Assembly: GCA_035301985.1 (NCBI GenBank)
Contig: DATGTE010000003.1
Coordinates: forward strand, 1-64,000
Length of the DNA: 64,000 nucleotides
Source: DASUXY01 sp035301985
GTDB taxonomy: Bacteria > Bacillota > Bacilli > Bacillales > Amphibacillaceae
Reading direction: 5' to 3'
Below the pieces are notes generated by a model that was given only the letters and a program-made list of their open reading frames with translations, did no database searches and was not told the origin of the DNA. Positions 7,995-17,142 of the stretch are shown in pieces (the first letter of the stretch is position 1; the number at the start of each line of letters is the position of its first letter). A program made the translations under genes and the position numbers.

Positions 7995-9065
7995 ATGAGG
8001 ATGAAACAAGATACTAGGGAACTTTTCAAAATGTTGACTGAATTACAAGGAGCTCCTAGCGATGAACACCGCATTCGTTCATTTATGACAGAGCAATTGA
8101 AGAAATATACGGATGACGTTATTTATGATCGGCTTGGTGGGGTTTTTGGTGTTCGCAAAGGAAAGGGACCGCGTGTCTTAGTGGCGGGTCATATGGACGA
8201 AGTTGGCTTCATGGTCACACAAATCACGAAAAATGGGATGCTTCGCTTTCAACCTTTAGGCGGCTGGTGGAATCAAGTGTTACTCGCTCAACGCGTGCAA
8301 GTGATGACAGATGAAGGGCCAGTTGTTGGAGTGATCGGATCGATTCCTCCTCATAATTTAACGACTGAACAACGTCAAAAGCCGATGGCGATCAAACATA
8401 TGCTTATTGATATCGGAGCTGATGATCGTCAAGATGCTGAAAATATCGGTATTAAACCGGGGCAAACGATCGTCCCGATTTGTCCATTTACTCCGATGGC
8501 TAATGATAAAAAAATCCTCGCCAAAGCGTGGGATAACCGTTATGGGTGCGGTTTGTCGATTGAATTAGTTAAAGAACTTCAGAATGCCCCGTTGCCGAAT
8601 GAGTTGTATTCCGGTGCGACAGTCCAGGAAGAAGTCGGTCTACGTGGTGCCCAAGTGGCGGCGAACATGATTCAACCAGATATTTTTTATGCATTAGATG
8701 CCTCACCCGCCAACGACATGTCAGGAGAAAAAAAGGAGTTCGGACATCTTGGAAAAGGAGCATTGTTGCGTATTTTCGATCGTACGATGATCACACATCG
8801 CGGTTTAAGAGAATTTATATTGGACACAGCAGAATCAAATGACATACCTTATCAGTATTTCATTTCACAAGGTGGAACGGATGCTGGACGCGTACATATA
8901 TCCAACGACGGTATACCTTCAGCGGTCATTGGTATTTGTTCAAGATACATTCATACATCAGCATCGATTATCCACGTCGATGATTATGAAGCTGCTAAGG
9001 AATTGCTTATTAAACTAGTGAAAACAACAGACCAACAAACGCTAGAAACGATTCGTAACGGATAA
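7995..9065 (+). CDS. ytoP: M42 family metallo-aminopeptidase (YtoP)
   Basis: A 356-residue cytosolic dinuclear-metal aminopeptidase. Family ligands and catalytic residues are visible: His66 and Asp68 in GHMDEVGF, Asp in AKAWDNRYGCG, the Glu pair in TVQEEVGLRGAQ, Asp in ALDASPAND and a late His in YIHTSAS. Relatives remove N-terminal residues, often Glu/Asp, from peptides. The ATG at 7995 sits 8 bases after AGGAGG; a second ATG at 8001 is less well spaced. It ends convergently with ytoQ at a shared terminator. Confidence 0.93.
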   Translation: MRMKQDTRELFKMLTELQGAPSDEHRIRSFMTEQLKKYTDDVIYDRLGGVFGVRKGKGPRVLVAGHMDEVGFMVTQITKNGMLRFQPLGGWWNQVLLAQRVQVMTDEGPVVGVIGSIPPHNLTTEQRQKPMAIKHMLIDIGADDRQDAENIGIKPGQTIVPICPFTPMANDKKILAKAWDNRYGCGLSIELVKELQNAPLPNELYSGATVQEEVGLRGAQVAANMIQPDIFYALDASPANDMSGEKKEFGHLGKGALLRIFDRTMITHRGLREFILDTAESNDIPYQYFISQGGTDAGRVHISNDGIPSAVIGICSRYIHTSASIIHVDDYEAAKELLIKLVKTTDQQTLETIRNG

Positions 9066-9129
9066 CCCATACGATCGAATCGTTGTATTGTCTCGGTTTA
9101 CGCCGATGAATGGATGAAGAAAAGTAAAA

Positions 9130-9171
9130 AGTTGAAAAGCGCAGCTCTACATATGCTGCGCTTTTCAACTT
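9130..9171. terminator. Bidirectional terminator between ytoP and ytoQ
   Basis: A perfect stem of about 16 bp (AGTTGAAAAGCGCAGC and its complement) with a 9-base loop. A and T runs flank it on opposite sides, so it can serve both converging genes; it touches the ytoQ stop codon. Confidence 0.9.
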
Positions 9172-9610
9172 ATTCAAAAACATATGCTAATACGTCCATT
9201 GCTTGATCGACCGTTTCGACGGTGACACTTGCTTGTCTAGAGAGCTCTTTCAATGGATGGATGAGTGATTCAGGTCGGACAATAATTGTCGGCTTACCTA
9301 AGGTAATTGCAGCACTTGCATCCATGGCCGTATTCCATTGTTTATATTTTTCACCGAATAATGCGATAACAACGTCTGATTTCTGCATGAGCAGGCGTGT
9401 TCTAAAATTATTAATGCTTGAAGCTGTTGCGTCCTTATATAAGTTATTCGGTTGCTTCCCTAAAATATCCTCGCCAATATTGTCGGAGCGGTCATGGTCC
9501 GTCTGTGGAGCGACGAATGTTAGGGGTAAATTTCTTTCATTCGCTTGACGTTTTACTTGCTCACGCCAATCATCATGAATCTGTCCTGCTAAATAAACAG
9601 TCAATTCCAT
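9170..9610 (-). CDS. ytoQ: YtoQ family protein
   Basis: A 146-residue protein with the family N-terminus MELTVYLAGQIHDDWRE and an internal NNLYKDATASSINNFRTRLLM stretch with conserved polar residues. The fold resembles nucleoside 2-deoxyribosyltransferases (DAS ASAAITLGKP segment), but the biochemical role is unknown. The ATG at 9610 is preceded by GGAGGG; the open frame extends to 9634 without a better site. The length fits the family. Confidence 0.88.
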   Translation of the reverse strand: MELTVYLAGQIHDDWREQVKRQANERNLPLTFVAPQTDHDRSDNIGEDILGKQPNNLYKDATASSINNFRTRLLMQKSDVVIALFGEKYKQWNTAMDASAAITLGKPTIIVRPESLIHPLKELSRQASVTVETVDQAMDVLAYVFE

Positions 9611-9826
9611 AGTAATCCCTCCAAAAAACATCATTATCTACTATATTAGCTAATTTAATGAATAAATTGAAATATTTTGAGTCATTGATCATTATATTTG
9701 AAAGCGATCAATCAAAATAAACATTCTAAGGTAATCGAGTGATTGTGATCACACAAGATAAACTTGAGCCATGTCGTTTGAAAGAAGGTACAATCCCAGT
9801 TATGATTAGAAATGGGGCTGATGACA

Positions 9827-10144
9827 GTGAAAATCTTGAAATCAAAAAAGCAATTTAGTGAATTTATTCATAAAGAAAAAATCATTATGTTATTTTCCGC
9901 AGACTGGTGCCCGGATTGTCGGGTAATCGAGCCGATCTTGCCAGAGATTGAACAAACTTTTTCCCAATATACATTTGTTTTCGTTGACCGAGATCAATTC
10001 ATTGATATTTGTCAACAATATGATGTGTTTGGTATTCCTAGCTTCATTGCATTTCATCGTGGAAAAGAAATTGGACGTTTTGTCAGTAGAAAACGGAAGA
10101 CAAAGGAAGAAATCATCCATTTTATTAAGGAGCTACCTGTTTAG
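9827..10144 (+). CDS. ytpP: Thioredoxin-like protein (YtpP)
   Basis: A 105-residue thioredoxin-fold protein with the active-site motif WCPDC and the cis-Pro loop GIPSF. It is a probable thiol-disulfide oxidoreductase or bacilliredoxin-like protein. There is no signal peptide, so it is cytosolic. The start is uncertain: GTG 9827 has GGGG 9 bases upstream, while ATG at 9812 or 9821 would add two to five residues. It is the first gene of a ytpP-ytpQ-ytpR run. Confidence 0.9.
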   Translation: MKILKSKKQFSEFIHKEKIIMLFSADWCPDCRVIEPILPEIEQTFSQYTFVFVDRDQFIDICQQYDVFGIPSFIAFHRGKEIGRFVSRKRKTKEEIIHFIKELPV

Positions 10145-10174
10145 CTGTAAAGGACCTTAGGAGAGTGATGTTCA

Positions 10175-10987
10175 ATGACAATGAACACCGTTAAAATGAA
10201 AAAAATATTAGAAGAAAAGTTAACACATCCCGATTATCGAACATCATATAATCGGGATCAAGATACGTTTCGCATCGAATGGAAAGAATCGAAGCAAGGG
10301 GTAACGATCACATTGCCGAATGTTGTCGCTAAATACAATGAACGCGGTGAGAAAGCGGTCGATGACCTCGTTGAACATATTACCGAGTCGTTAAAAATTA
10401 TGAATCAAACGTATGAATTAAAAGGTATGGAAAAACATATTTTCCCAGTGATTCGTTCGACATCTTTCCCCACGAAAACAAACGCTGGTGCACATCTTGT
10501 TTATAAAGAACATACGGCGGAAACGCGTATCTTTTATGCACTTGATTTAGGAAAGTCGTATCGATTAATCGATGAATCGTTGTTGGAGAAAGAAGATTGG
10601 TCCAAAGAACATGTCGATGAAATTGCAACATTTAATTTACGATCTCTGTCGACCGATTATAAAAAGGATCAAGTAGCGGATAATGACTTTTTCTTCGTGT
10701 CTACGCAAGACGGATACGATGCAAGTCGAATTTTAAACGAAGCTTTTTTACAAGAAATGCAAGCGAACAGTAAAGGGGAGCTCGCTGTAGCGGTCCCACA
10801 TCAAGATGTGTTCATCATTGCTGATATTCAAAATAAAGCAGGCTACGATATATTACAACAAATGACGATGCAGTTTTTTGCCGAAGGTAGAGTCCCGATT
10901 ACGTCACTACCATTTATTTATGAAGATCAAAAACTGACACCAATCTTTATCCTCGCAAAAAACCGACCAGAAAAAAAGAAAGAGTGA
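10175..10987 (+). CDS. ytpQ: DUF1444 family protein (YtpQ)
   Basis: A 270-residue cytosolic protein matching the DUF1444/UPF0354 family in length and in segments such as GVTITLPNVVAKYNERGEKA and FPVIRSTSFP. The function is unknown. The ATG at 10175 is 10 bases after TAGGAGAG. Its stop lies 5 bases before the ytpR start, in keeping with the usual ytpP-ytpQ-ytpR operon. Confidence 0.9.
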   Translation: MTMNTVKMKKILEEKLTHPDYRTSYNRDQDTFRIEWKESKQGVTITLPNVVAKYNERGEKAVDDLVEHITESLKIMNQTYELKGMEKHIFPVIRSTSFPTKTNAGAHLVYKEHTAETRIFYALDLGKSYRLIDESLLEKEDWSKEHVDEIATFNLRSLSTDYKKDQVADNDFFFVSTQDGYDASRILNEAFLQEMQANSKGELAVAVPHQDVFIIADIQNKAGYDILQQMTMQFFAEGRVPITSLPFIYEDQKLTPIFILAKNRPEKKKE

Positions 10988-10992
10988 TTAAT

Positions 10993-11592
10993 ATGGAAGT
11001 GTATTATAACCCGAATGGAATCGGTGATGTGCTCATTATTCCGATTAAAGATGGAAAGCAAGCAAATATCACCTATAAGACATACGGTCCTGTGACCAAA
11101 ATAATCGATCAAGAGAATGTAATCGGATATAACATTTTTGATGCCTCAAAGCATCTTGATTTCGAGCAAACCGGAAAAATAATCTTAACTAAAGAACTTC
11201 TCAACCAATTGAAACAGTTATTTAAAATTCATCAAATTGATGATCCTCTTGATCTCGACATATCACCAAAGTTCGTCGTCGGGCATGTGCTTAAAAAGGA
11301 ACGCCATGCAAATGCTGACAAATTAAGCGTGTGTCAAGTCGATGTTGGCGATGAAACACTCCAAATCGTCTGTGGTGCGGCCAATGTCGATAGTAATCAA
11401 CGTGTTGTAGTCGCAAAAAGTGGTGCAACGATGCCAAGTGGTATGAAAATAAAGCCGACAACATTACGAGGCGTTCGATCGAATGGAATGATCTGTTCAA
11501 AAAAAGAACTCGGGTTACCGAATGGAGAAAAAGAAACAGGAATTTATGTGCTCGATCATACATTTGAACCTGGACAACCTTTTGTATTTTAA
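10993..11592 (+). CDS. ytpR: tRNA-binding OB-fold protein (YtpR)
   Basis: A 199-residue protein with an N-terminal DUF4479-type domain (residues 1-85) and a C-terminal EMAP-II/tRNA-binding OB fold (KFVVGHVLKKERHANADKLSVCQV and the VVAKSGATMPSGMKIKP loop), like the N-terminal module of the phenylalanyl-tRNA synthetase beta chain. It probably binds tRNA; no catalytic residues are seen. The ATG at 10993 is preferred over the overlapping GTG at 10984. The dispersed repeat follows it and may end the transcript. Confidence 0.9.
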   Translation: MEVYYNPNGIGDVLIIPIKDGKQANITYKTYGPVTKIIDQENVIGYNIFDASKHLDFEQTGKIILTKELLNQLKQLFKIHQIDDPLDLDISPKFVVGHVLKKERHANADKLSVCQVDVGDETLQIVCGAANVDSNQRVVVAKSGATMPSGMKIKPTTLRGVRSNGMICSKKELGLPNGEKETGIYVLDHTFEPGQPFVF

Positions 11593-11613
11593 TGGAATGA
11601 TTTTCAAGCAAGC

Positions 11614-11806
11614 TAAAAAGACGGGGACAAAACTCTTTTAAAATGAATAAACCGCATGAAATCCAATGGTGGTTACCCTTAAAAGTTAGATTTTTTCACT
11701 CTAACTTTCGGGGTCGGTACCAATTTTAAAAACCTTGATTTCATGCGGTTCTCTTTTTATGATTGAATCTAAAATTAATTCACTTTCAACTTATGGCTCA
11801 ACCTCG
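11614..11806 (+). repeat. Dispersed palindromic repeat, copy 1 (interrupted)
   Basis: This intergenic copy aligns with 16993-17142 over its whole length. It has an inner perfect 14-bp stem (11650-11663 with 11737-11750, AACCGCATGAAATC and its complement) and a degraded outer pair. Relative to copy 2 it carries 57 extra bases between the inner arms, described separately. It lies between ytpR and sftA in the plus orientation and may serve as a transcript end. Elements with GCTGGGACA ends recur in Bacilli genomes. Confidence 0.85.
11668..11721. mobile_element. 54-bp palindromic insertion (MITE-like) inside repeat copy 1
   Basis: These 54 bases are absent from copy 2. They begin GGT and end ACC, contain the perfect pair AAAGTTAGA/TCTAACTTT near the centre with ACCC/GGGT outside it, and are flanked by a 3-base direct repeat AAT (11665-11667 and 11722-11724). 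Copy 2 has a single AAT there. The ends resemble terminal repeats of IS3-family elements (ACCCC..AAAGTTAGA), so a transposase-less derivative is likely. No coding capacity. Confidence 0.7.
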
Positions 11807-11961
11807 TTTTTTATGGTGTAAATTTTAAGGATGCCTTCACAACAGCGAAAAAACTGTTAAAATAATAGTATGCATATTGATGATATTGTAAATAGACGAA
11901 TAAACCACGGATTGAATTGACATATCGTGATGAAGTGAATAGATGGAAGAGAGTGAATACA

Positions 11962-14193
11962 ATGTGGGATCGATGGAAAAGAAGACTTCAAAATATGATT
12001 TGGGAAGAAGTCGAGGAAGAGGTTGAAGAGTACGTTGACATGGAACCCATTGAACATTTAAGGAAACGCAAAAATCAACCAAAAATTCGAGCAAAAATGA
12101 TGTATCAATATCCAAAAAATACTCCAACACATTTTCCTAGTATTTCCAAACAACGAATAAGTGATGATTTGCAGGACATACCAGCTTATCAGCGAAGAGA
12201 GGACCATCCACGTGAATGGAACAATGAAGTAGAATTCCAATCTGATGATCACGACGATTTAGGTAAAAATGATCAAAAAGATGAGCCTTTTAAGCCAAGT
12301 CGCGTCGCCTCCCCAATTTACGGATATCAAAAACGTTCTGACATGAAGCAATCCGAATCTGTTCCTGCTTTCATGCGCAAACAACAACGATTAGCGAGTG
12401 GACGCACCCAATCATCAGACAAAGAAGTGACCGTGCAAGCTTCCAGCCGTGAGTCGGATGCGAAAAATCAACATCAACATGGCGAACAAAGCGAAGATCA
12501 GAACGGACGAACAACTACTCGTATGAAAAACAAAAATCTTACCTCTATTTCTCGAGAAGATCGATGGGAAACAGACAAAAATAACCACAAGACACAAACC
12601 AATAATAAGAGAGCGTTAAAACGTAAAAAATCGGCGCCAAAACCGCCGAACAAAAAACAAAATATATCCGAAACAGGCGAACGTCCAATACCTTATAATG
12701 TGATGATGTTAGCAAATGATAAGCAAAAACAAAACAAATTACAGCAAAAAAAAAGAGTGATCCAAAAAGGTCATCGAGATGTTCAACAGAAAAATTACAA
12801 CGTACCGATTGACTTGCTTGATGAACCAACTCCGAAAAGTACAGCAAATCATCTCTGGATTAAAGAACAACAATCATTATTAGATCAAACATTAAAGCAC
12901 TTCCGGGTTCGAGCAAATGTCGTCCATGCGACGCAAGGGCCGGCAGTGACACGCTTTGAAGTGCAACCAGAAATGGGTGTAAAGGTAAGTAAAATTAGAA
13001 ATTTAAGCGATGATTTGAAGTTGAATATGTCGGCTAAAGATATTCGCATCGAGGCGCCAATTCCTGGAAAAAATACCGTCGGAATCGAAGTCCCTAATCC
13101 AAAACCACAAATGGTCGGGTTACGTGAGATTTTTGCTACGGACACATTTACGAACAATTCATCTCCATTGACGATTGCGCTCGGTTTAAGTATTGAAGGC
13201 ACCCCGGTAGCTACGAATATCCAAAAAATGCCTCACGGTTTAATTGCAGGTGCTACAGGCTCGGGAAAAAGTGTTTGTATCAACTCAATTTTAATTAGTT
13301 TATTGTATAAAGCGAGTCCTGAAGAAGTGAAATTTTTATTAATTGATCCTAAAATGGTTGAACTCGCACCATATAATGGGATTCCGCACTTAGTTTCCCC
13401 AGTGATTACCGATGTTAAAGCGGCTACAGCTGCTCTGAAATGGGCTGTAAATGAGATGGAAGATCGCTATATGAAGTTTGTGGAGGCGGGTGTAAGAAAT
13501 ATTGAGGGGTACAATCACTATGTCGAAACAAACGGTGAGAAAATGCCTTTTATCATCATTGTAATCGATGAATTAGCAGATCTCATGATGATGTCGCCTC
13601 AAGATGTTGAAGATTCAATCTCTCGGATTGCTCAAAAAGCACGTGCTGCAGGCATTCATTTAATCGTAGCCACGCAGCGCCCTTCTGTCGATGTGATTAC
13701 CGGATTAATCAAAGCGAATATCCCGACAAGAATTGCCTTTAGTGTTTCGTCACAAGTCGATTCACGAACTATTATCGATACATCTGGTGCAGAAAAGTTA
13801 CTCGGTAAAGGGGATATGCTCTTTATTGAAAATGGGGCTCGTAAAAGTATTCGCCTCCAAGGCCCGTTTGTTTCCGATGAGGAAATTGAACGAGTGACAA
13901 ATTATGTTAAAACTGTTTCCCCTGTTCATTACTTATTTGAACAAGAAACCCTCTTAGAGAAAATGGATACAGATGAATCAGAAGATGAGTTGTTGGAAGA
14001 TGCGGTTCGATTTGTATTGAATAAAAATCGTGCGAGTACATCTTTATTACAGAGACAATTTAAAATAGGGTACAATCGAGCAGCTCGAATCATCGATACG
14101 ATGGAAGCAAAAGGCATTGTATCTCAGCAAAACGGCAGTAAACCGCGAGATGTGTTAGTGACACAATCGCAAGCAGAAGAAATATTTGCTTAA
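11962..14193 (+). CDS. sftA: DNA translocase SftA (soluble FtsK/SpoIIIE family)
   Basis: A 743-residue protein. Residues 1-300 are a charged, Q/N/K-rich, low-conservation linker without membrane spans; then come the alpha/beta FtsK motor with Walker A GATGSGKS from residue 430 and Walker B IIVIDELADL, and a C-terminal gamma winged helix (SLLQRQFKIGYNRAARIID). The lack of transmembrane segments separates it from SpoIIIE. SftA pumps chromosomal DNA away from the septum before closure. B. subtilis SftA is about 950 residues, so the linker here is shorter. ATG 11962 chosen for its GAAGAGAG site. Confidence 0.92.
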   Translation: MWDRWKRRLQNMIWEEVEEEVEEYVDMEPIEHLRKRKNQPKIRAKMMYQYPKNTPTHFPSISKQRISDDLQDIPAYQRREDHPREWNNEVEFQSDDHDDLGKNDQKDEPFKPSRVASPIYGYQKRSDMKQSESVPAFMRKQQRLASGRTQSSDKEVTVQASSRESDAKNQHQHGEQSEDQNGRTTTRMKNKNLTSISREDRWETDKNNHKTQTNNKRALKRKKSAPKPPNKKQNISETGERPIPYNVMMLANDKQKQNKLQQKKRVIQKGHRDVQQKNYNVPIDLLDEPTPKSTANHLWIKEQQSLLDQTLKHFRVRANVVHATQGPAVTRFEVQPEMGVKVSKIRNLSDDLKLNMSAKDIRIEAPIPGKNTVGIEVPNPKPQMVGLREIFATDTFTNNSSPLTIALGLSIEGTPVATNIQKMPHGLIAGATGSGKSVCINSILISLLYKASPEEVKFLLIDPKMVELAPYNGIPHLVSPVITDVKAATAALKWAVNEMEDRYMKFVEAGVRNIEGYNHYVETNGEKMPFIIIVIDELADLMMMSPQDVEDSISRIAQKARAAGIHLIVATQRPSVDVITGLIKANIPTRIAFSVSSQVDSRTIIDTSGAEKLLGKGDMLFIENGARKSIRLQGPFVSDEEIERVTNYVKTVSPVHYLFEQETLLEKMDTDESEDELLEDAVRFVLNKNRASTSLLQRQFKIGYNRAARIIDTMEAKGIVSQQNGSKPRDVLVTQSQAEEIFA

Positions 14194-14362
14194 ATGAATC
14201 GTAGCAAAACAACCGAATGTAGAACTGGATTGAAGGAAATGATTTTGGTACTTCAGACATTGTTTATCGAAACGGATACTTGTTTATTGATCGATGTTTA
14301 TATATGATAGAAGAGATAAAATTTATTCGCTTTTTCATAAAAAGAAATTAAGGAGATTTCTT

Positions 14363-15472
14363 ATGAAAGAAATAGAGCAAAAACTAACAGGTAAAATTGA
14401 TCGCTTAACTAATAAAACATTTAAATTCGATGAAAGAGTCGGTGAAGGTTGGTTTTCCGCTGTATATTTTTTAAAAACGAGAGAAATTGTGGAAAAAAAA
14501 TTACCCAACAATCATGTGACGATGCAATTTTTTCAAAAAGATGATGCTGTATTATGCGGAGCGGACGAAGCAATCGCATTATTACATACATTTGCCGACA
14601 ATCCAGAAACATTAGAAATTTATTCATTGAAAGATGGTGACAAAATCACCCCCTTTGAGTCGGTATTGACCGTCTCAGGTGCATATCAACAATTTGGGTT
14701 TCTCGAAGGGATTATCGATGGGATTTTATCGAGACGAACATCGGTTGCTACGAATGTATACAATGTTGTAAAAGCCGCTAGCATTTCTGGTAAACAAAAA
14801 CCGATCATTTTTATGGGCGATCGCGATGATCATTATACGCAACAAGCTGGTGACGGATATGCGGCATTTATCGGTGGATCTACAGCCCAAGCGACCCACG
14901 CGATGAATGAGTGGTGGGGAAAAGAAGGAATGGGTACGATGCCACATGCGCTCATTCAAATGTTTCGCGGTGATGTTGTAGCGGCAACACGTGCTTACCA
15001 TGAAACGTATCCAGAGGATGATTTAGTCGCACTTGTCGACTACAACAATGACGTGATTACTGATTCACTTAAAGTAGCTAAAGCATTTGGTAAAGAGCTA
15101 AAAGGTGTCCGCTTAGATACATCTCGAACGCTCGTTGACAAATACTTTCTTAGAAATCAACATTTAATGGGTACGTTTGACCCACGTGGAGTTAATCCTC
15201 AGCTCGTCTTTGCATTAAGAAAAGCTTTGGATGAAGAAGGGTTTCATCATGTTAAAATCATGGTTAGTGGTGGATTCACGGAAGAACGAATTCGCTATTT
15301 TGAAGAAAAAAATGTACCTGTCGATATGTATGGTGTCGGTAGAAGCTTATTAAATATAAGGATAGGATTCACGGGAGATAATGTCCTGTTAAATGGAACG
15401 CCATCAGCGAAAGAAGGACGACGTTATCGACCGAATCCGCGGCTGGAAAAAGTAGATTACAGAGAACAGTAG
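14363..15472 (+). CDS. pncB: Nicotinate phosphoribosyltransferase
   Basis: A 369-residue protein of the NAPRTase/quinolinate phosphoribosyltransferase fold. Visible segments are RVGEGWFSAVYFLKTREI, the STAQATHAMNEWWG loop, LVDYNNDV and the phosphate-binding MVSGGFTEERI with GVGRSLLN. It salvages nicotinate into NaMN for NAD. B. subtilis keeps a different PncB (YueK) elsewhere; this shorter type next to sftA occurs in other Bacilli. The ATG at 14363 follows AAGGAGAT. There is a 169-base gap to sftA, so it may be a separate unit. Confidence 0.88.
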   Translation: MKEIEQKLTGKIDRLTNKTFKFDERVGEGWFSAVYFLKTREIVEKKLPNNHVTMQFFQKDDAVLCGADEAIALLHTFADNPETLEIYSLKDGDKITPFESVLTVSGAYQQFGFLEGIIDGILSRRTSVATNVYNVVKAASISGKQKPIIFMGDRDDHYTQQAGDGYAAFIGGSTAQATHAMNEWWGKEGMGTMPHALIQMFRGDVVAATRAYHETYPEDDLVALVDYNNDVITDSLKVAKAFGKELKGVRLDTSRTLVDKYFLRNQHLMGTFDPRGVNPQLVFALRKALDEEGFHHVKIMVSGGFTEERIRYFEEKNVPVDMYGVGRSLLNIRIGFTGDNVLLNGTPSAKEGRRYRPNPRLEKVDYREQ

Positions 15473-15514
15473 AGGACATGTCTTTGTTATGAGTATTTAG
15501 AAAGGACAATCTAT

Positions 15515-15542
15515 TTTACTCTAGCATAAGTTTTGCTATAAT
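15515..15542 (+). promoter_or_regulatory. Sigma-A-like promoter of murC
   Basis: TTTACT (15515-15520) and TATAAT (15537-15542) are separated by 16 bases and point at murC, leaving a leader of about 125 bases. Confidence 0.65.
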
Positions 15543-15674
15543 AACGAGGATGCGTAAGGTTTCAGAAGCATGTTTCACAATCGAAGTGTCGAATGTGAGT
15601 TATATTTATTGATAGCATGAGATCAAAAGCTGTAACGAGCACTTTTTGTACACATATATATGGAGGTTCTTTTT

Positions 15675-16994
15675 ATGACAACTTACCATTTTATTGGTAT
15701 AAAGGGAACAGGGATGAGTGCACTTGCTCAGATTCTTCATGATTCAGGAGAAAAAGTTCAAGGTTCGGATGTGGAAAAAAGGTTTTTCACACAAGAAGCA
15801 TTAGAAGCTAAAAACATTCCTATATACCCTTTTTCAGAAGAAAATATTAAAGATGGATATACAGTTATAGCCGGTAATGCTTTTTCAGAAGATCATATCG
15901 AAATTAAGGAAGCAAAACGTCGAGGGGTTACATTTTACAAGTATCACGAATTTCTAGGTGAATGGTTGAAACAATATACGAGTATTGCTGTAACAGGTTC
16001 TCACGGAAAAACATCGACGACAGGACTTCTAGCTCATGTTCTAAATGAAGCATATCCTATTTCCTATTTGATTGGGGATGGAACCGGTAAAGGGCATATG
16101 GATAGCGAATATTTCGTCTTTGAAGCTTGTGAATATCGCCGACATTTTTTACGTTATGAACCGGACTACGCAATTATGACAAATATCGATTATGATCATC
16201 CGGATTATTTTTCAAGTATTAATGATGTGTTTGATGCCTTCCAATCGATGGCTGATAATGTTAAAAAAGGGATTATCGCTTGTGGAGATGATGAATATTT
16301 ACTGCAAATCCAAGCGAAAGTTCCCGCAGTGTATTACGGTTTTTCAGCGACGAATGATTTTCAAGCACAAAATGTCACCGAAACAGAAGAAGGTACTGAA
16401 TTTGATGTGTTTGTTAGAAATACGTATTACGATACATTTACCATTCCGATGTATGGAGACCATCATGTGTTAAACGCATTATCTGTCATTGCGATTTGTC
16501 ACTATGAAGGGATTCCCGTTGAGGATATTAAAAAGTTGAAGACGTTCCAAGGGGTGAAAAGACGATTTACGGACAAACAAGTCGGAAATCAAATCATTGT
16601 TGATGATTATGCTCATCATCCGATTGAAGTAAAAGTGACGATTGAATCGGCTCGAAAAAAATATCCAAATCGACCGATTGTAGCGATTTTTCAACCCCAT
16701 ACGTTTACACGGACAAAGATATTTTTACAGGAGTTTGCGGATAGTCTAGAATTGGCTGATCACGTCTATTTATGTGATATATTCGGTTCAGCTCGAGAGA
16801 ATGATGGACAGTTAACAATTGATGATTTGCAAAAACGCATTCCTGATAGCTCAATTTTAAAAATATCGAACGTTGATATTTTACAAAATTATCCAGAAAG
16901 CGTCTTAATATTTATGGGTGCTGGAGATATTCAAAAATTTCAACAAGCTTATGAAATGCATTTAGCAAATTCTCAAGTGAATAAGTCTTGTTAA
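15675..16994 (+). CDS. murC: UDP-N-acetylmuramate--L-alanine ligase
   Basis: A 439-residue cytosolic Mur ligase that adds L-Ala to UDP-MurNAc, the first peptide step of peptidoglycan precursor synthesis. The N-terminal UDP-binding motif GIKGTGMSALA, the ATP P-loop GSHGKTSTT near residue 107 and the central-domain HH motif (DDYAHHPIEV) are present. The ATG at 15675 has GGAGGT 7 bases upstream. Dispersed repeat copy 2 starts within its stop codon, so the repeat may also form the transcript end. Confidence 0.96.
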   Translation: MTTYHFIGIKGTGMSALAQILHDSGEKVQGSDVEKRFFTQEALEAKNIPIYPFSEENIKDGYTVIAGNAFSEDHIEIKEAKRRGVTFYKYHEFLGEWLKQYTSIAVTGSHGKTSTTGLLAHVLNEAYPISYLIGDGTGKGHMDSEYFVFEACEYRRHFLRYEPDYAIMTNIDYDHPDYFSSINDVFDAFQSMADNVKKGIIACGDDEYLLQIQAKVPAVYYGFSATNDFQAQNVTETEEGTEFDVFVRNTYYDTFTIPMYGDHHVLNALSVIAICHYEGIPVEDIKKLKTFQGVKRRFTDKQVGNQIIVDDYAHHPIEVKVTIESARKKYPNRPIVAIFQPHTFTRTKIFLQEFADSLELADHVYLCDIFGSARENDGQLTIDDLQKRIPDSSILKISNVDILQNYPESVLIFMGAGDIQKFQQAYEMHLANSQVNKSC

Positions 16995-17142
16995 AAAGAG
17001 GCTGGGACAAAACCTTTTTAAAATGAATAAACCGCATGAAATCCAATTCAAAAACCTTGATTTCATGTGGTTCTATTTTTCTGATTTTATGTTTAATCTA
17101 AAGTCAATTCATTTTCAACTTATGTCCCAGCTTCTTTATTTT
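16993..17142 (+). repeat. Dispersed palindromic repeat, copy 2 (uninterrupted)
   Basis: About 150 bases with outer arms AAGAGGCTGGGACA (16996-17009) and TGTCCCAGCTTCTT (17123-17136), and an inner stem 17030-17043 with 17059-17072 carrying one non-Watson-Crick position. It is homologous to 11614-11806 without the nested insertion. Homology begins around the murC stop codon. Confidence 0.87.

Noticed and set aside
11668..11721. The 54-bp insert as a simple transcription terminator
   Set aside because: The hairpin is real, but flanking AAT duplications and absence from copy 2 fit an insertion better; it may still affect transcription.
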